Source of the DNA: Burkholderiales bacterium
GTDB lineage: Bacteria > Pseudomonadota > Gammaproteobacteria > Burkholderiales > Burkholderiaceae_C
Direction of reading: 5' to 3'
Assembly: GCA_947450745.1 (NCBI GenBank)
Contig: CANFYD010000155.1
Location: 1 to 7,950 of the forward strand
Length of the DNA stretch: 7,950 nucleotides
Shown here one piece after another: positions 5,209 to 7,950 of the stretch (position 1 is its first letter; the number at the start of each line of letters is the position of its first letter). Position numbers and translations under genes: made by a program. The notes under the pieces were generated by a model. The model was not told the DNA's origin. It worked only from the letters and a program-made list of their open reading frames with translations, and made no database searches.

Positions 5209-7950
5209 TTACCCCGCCGCGCCCACCTGCCGCCCTCGGCCACCTGCTTTGGCCGCGAGTAATTTGTTGTCGGCGCGCTGCACCAGGCCCTGCCAGCCGA
5301 TATCGGAATTCGCAGTGAAGGCGATGCCGACGCTGGCACCGATGTGAATCGTCAGTGCGCCCACCTTGAACGGCGCATGGGCAATGGCCAGCACCTTGGC
5401 AGCGACCGCTGAGGCGTGGGCCTCTTCGGTGGTGCCCGTCAGCGTAATGGCAAATTCGTCGCCGCCGAGTCGGGCCACGGCATCGGTGGACCGCACCAGA
5501 GCGGCCAGCCGCTTCGCAAAAATCTCCAGCACCTGGTCACCGACGGGGTGGCCGTGCAGGTCATTGACCGGCTTGAAATAGTCCAGGTCGATGTAGAGCA
5601 AGGCTAGCGACGCGCCCTTGCCTTCTTGCAGCAGTTGGTCCATGTGCTGTTCGAACCCTGCACGGTTGAGCAGCCCGGTCAAGGGGTCGCGCTGCGCCAT
5701 TTGCAATAAGCGCAACTCTTCCAGCTTTTGTTCCGTGATGTCTTGAGTGACCGACACATAGCCGTCGACCTTGCCGCCGTCGAGGTGCAGCGGCAGATAG
5801 TTCACGGCCACATAGGTCGTGGCTGTATCGGTCGGGCCTTCGAAGGACGGAAAGTCGAGGACGAAATTGACGGTTTCGCCGGCAAACGCACGCTCAATCC
5901 AGGGCTGACAGCGGCTGAACTCCAGCTCGTCCAAAACCAGGCTGACCGGCTGACCAATGATGTCGCCGCGCGCCATCCCGCAGCGGCGCTCGAACGCTCC
6001 GTTGACGAAGCGGTAAGTGCCGTCCCTGCCGACCACCGCCACCGTTGCCGGTATCGCTTCGGCCACCGACCTCAGCGTCGCCGTTTGAAGCAGCGCTTGG
6101 TGCCTCACTTCCACCTCCGCTGCAATGTCGCGAATCACCGCTGACAGGCGCTCGATCCGGCCTTCGCTGTCCCGGTGCGCAATCACGATCTGGTTCACCG
6201 GTGCCGTCCGCTGGTTGGCCAGATGGACCGTCGCCTCACCCACCCACACCGGTGCACCGGCATTGAGCGCCGGCATGATGACCTCGGCATACAAGCGCAG
6301 CGTCTCCGGCGTGTAAAAGCGCGCGTAGTCCAGATGAGTCACCGGTGCGTCCGCCGCGATGCCGGTGGCCCGGCGCACCGACGGATTCATGTAGACAATG
6401 TTGCCGTGCCTGTCGGCTTGGACCACAAAGTCGGTCGTGTTGTCGAAGATGGCGGTCAGCTCGCGCAAGGCTTTTTTGGCGGCATGGCCGTCGGTAATGT
6501 CGAACATCGCCGAGCGGGACATCAAGAAATTCCCCGCAGCATCACGCACGGCGGTGGCGGTGACGCTGACCCGGCGCAGGGCGGTTTGAGAGATACGCAA
6601 CTCAAACTCAAGGCCTTCAATCCAACCTTCGGACTGGAATTTCCTGCGCTTCTGATGGAACAGCGCCTGACTTTCGGCCGTCAAGAACTCTGTCAGATAC
6701 CGCTTGCCGATCAAGGCCTCGCGCGAACAACCCAGCCACTCAAGCGCCGTCGCATTGATGTGCAAGAACCGGCCGTCCACATCGAGCGAGTAGTAACCGC
6801 AGGGCGCGTTGTCGTAGAGATCCTGGGCTTCAGCCAAGGCGGCCGTGAGCTTCAAATCCAGCAGCTTGCGCTCGGTGATGTCTTGAAACGCCCCGACCAG
6901 ACGAATGGGCCGGCCGTCCTCGAACTCCACCGCGCCGACGGATCGGGTGTAGACCCTCACACCGTCCGCGCGGATCAGCGGCAGCTCCATATCCCAAGGC
7001 TCGCACACGGCCAACGCACGGCCTATCACAGCCTTGAGGGCCGGCTGCGCTTCAACGGGGTAAAAGTTGATGACGTCGGCCAAGACCGGCTGGTAGTCGA
7101 GTGCAGTGCCGTGAATCCGACGGGTTTCGTCGGACCAGCTCAGTTGGTTATCGACAAAGTCGAAGGCCCAGCCGCCGACGCCGGCCAAACGTCCGGTATG
7201 GTCCAGCAAGGCTTCGCTCTTGCGCAGCGCAGCTTCTTGCTGCTTGCGTTCGCTGATGTCTTGGCGGGAGCCGAACATCCACTCGGGTGCCCCGTCCGCC
7301 CCCCAACTCATCACTTGGCCGTGATCCATCACCCAGACCCAATGACCGTCGCCATGCAGCAGCCGCATTTCACAAGCGTAGCGGTCGCTGTGCTGCTCGA
7401 AATGCTGGTTCAGCAGACGCTTGGAGCGCAGGCTGTCATCGGGGTGAATATGCTCGTCCCAGTCGGCCGAGAGCATTGGCGTGACGGTGCTCGGGTCATC
7501 CAGCGTGTTGCCGACCAATTGCGCATAACGCGCATTTGCACGCAACTCACCGGTGCGCACATTCCACTCCCAAGTGCCCACGTTGGTGGCTTCGATGATG
7601 TTGGCCAGCCGCCGCCGCTCGTCCTGCAGCTCACGCTCGGCGCGCTGCCTCAACGCGGCGTCCTGCGTGTTCAGCTGATGGCTCGCGGCCCGGCCCTCCA
7701 GCGCACGCGCCACGGCCAGAGCCAGGCATTGCAGCAGCTCGCGCTGGGTGTCGTCCAGCGTTCGGGCTTGGTGATCGATGATGCACAGCGCGCCGACGCG
7801 GTGCCCGCTGCTCAAGCACACCGGCGCGCCCGCGTAGAAACGGATGTTCGGGTGGCCGATGACCCAGGGGTTGTCGGCAAAACGTGGGTCGAGCGTGGCG
7901 TCGGCCACCTCGAACACTTGATCGCTCAGCACCGTGTGGGCGCAAAAAGC
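5209..7950 (-). CDS. GAF and multi-PAS sensor diguanylate cyclase (5' end outside window)
   Basis: A large signalling enzyme of which 913 residues are visible; the start lies past the right edge. The frame stays open to base 7950 and reads AFCAHTV just before the apparent GTG at 7932, which is the conserved opening of this GAF subtype, so that GTG is internal. Domain order, counted from the first visible residue: GAF (1-88), a charged coiled-coil linker (about 90-118), then five PAS domains (about 116-235, 247-362, 372-488, 498-612, 626-742). Most close on a DIxE-type motif (DISERK, DITERK, DITEQK). A GGDEF domain follows (about 749-910). The catalytic GGDEF motif is intact at 829-833, with metal/substrate residues in DLDYFKPVND (788-797), so it should condense two GTP into cyclic di-GMP. 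RSTD at 820-823, five residues before GGDEF, is a complete inhibitory I-site. No EAL domain and no membrane segment is seen in the visible part. Sensed ligands are unknown. It is transcribed toward the hydratase gene. Confidence 0.95.
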   Translation of the reverse strand, partial: AFCAHTVLSDQVFEVADATLDPRFADNPWVIGHPNIRFYAGAPVCLSSGHRVGALCIIDHQARTLDDTQRELLQCLALAVARALEGRAASHQLNTQDAALRQRAERELQDERRRLANIIEATNVGTWEWNVRTGELRANARYAQLVGNTLDDPSTVTPMLSADWDEHIHPDDSLRSKRLLNQHFEQHSDRYACEMRLLHGDGHWVWVMDHGQVMSWGADGAPEWMFGSRQDISERKQQEAALRKSEALLDHTGRLAGVGGWAFDFVDNQLSWSDETRRIHGTALDYQPVLADVINFYPVEAQPALKAVIGRALAVCEPWDMELPLIRADGVRVYTRSVGAVEFEDGRPIRLVGAFQDITERKLLDLKLTAALAEAQDLYDNAPCGYYSLDVDGRFLHINATALEWLGCSREALIGKRYLTEFLTAESQALFHQKRRKFQSEGWIEGLEFELRISQTALRRVSVTATAVRDAAGNFLMSRSAMFDITDGHAAKKALRELTAIFDNTTDFVVQADRHGNIVYMNPSVRRATGIAADAPVTHLDYARFYTPETLRLYAEVIMPALNAGAPVWVGEATVHLANQRTAPVNQIVIAHRDSEGRIERLSAVIRDIAAEVEVRHQALLQTATLRSVAEAIPATVAVVGRDGTYRFVNGAFERRCGMARGDIIGQPVSLVLDELEFSRCQPWIERAFAGETVNFVLDFPSFEGPTDTATTYVAVNYLPLHLDGGKVDGYVSVTQDITEQKLEELRLLQMAQRDPLTGLLNRAGFEQHMDQLLQEGKGASLALLYIDLDYFKPVNDLHGHPVGDQVLEIFAKRLAALVRSTDAVARLGGDEFAITLTGTTEEAHASAVAAKVLAIAHAPFKVGALTIHIGASVGIAFTANSDIGWQGLVQRADNKLLAAKAGGRGRQVGAAG

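Noticed and set aside
5209..7932. GTG at 7932 as the true start of the cyclase
   Set aside because: The frame stays open to the window edge, and the residues before this GTG (AFCAHT) are the conserved beginning of the GAF subtype, so the codon is an internal valine.

Overview
The window is GC-rich, gene-dense bacterial chromosome. It carries a PEP-CTERM sorted protein, short MaoC-type hydratase, GAF/PAS/GGDEF signalling protein and large periplasmic solute-binding protein. Together these suggest a Gram-negative betaproteobacterium of the order Burkholderiales (Leptothrix/Rubrivivax/Roseateles-like); this is inference from gene content and style, not from a marker gene. No RNA gene, insertion sequence, CRISPR array or phage module was seen.

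Layout, left to right. Bases 1-93 are a leader with a small hairpin and a strong ribosome binding site. Bases 94-1827 (+) encode a 577-residue ABC transporter periplasmic binding protein of the glycerol-type (GlpV-like) family. It ends at a textbook intrinsic terminator (1851-1892). Only 13 bases past that terminator starts an uncharacterised conserved protein (1906-2643, +) that I recognise as DUF6065-like. It converges on a cytoplasmic TPR protein (2681-3310, -). A 212-base divergent region (3311-3522) follows, rich in short repeats. Then come a secreted PEP-CTERM protein (3523-4608, +) with its own terminator (4644-4667) and a MaoC hydratase (4710-5162, +) that looks leaderless. The right third is a large multi-PAS diguanylate cyclase (5209-7950, -) whose N-terminus lies beyond the right edge.

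The genes do not form one pathway. The binding protein is probably the last gene of a transporter operon to the left. The PEP-CTERM protein depends on an exosortase/EpsH sorting system not encoded here. The cyclase makes cyclic di-GMP in response to unknown signals. The hydratase, TPR and DUF6065-like genes look like stand-alone chromosomal genes. I see no compact new multi-gene system. The points most worth a second look are the arginine-free secreted protein, the phased TTGCAA inverted repeat upstream of it, the DUF6065-like gene placed directly behind a terminator, and the leaderless hydratase.
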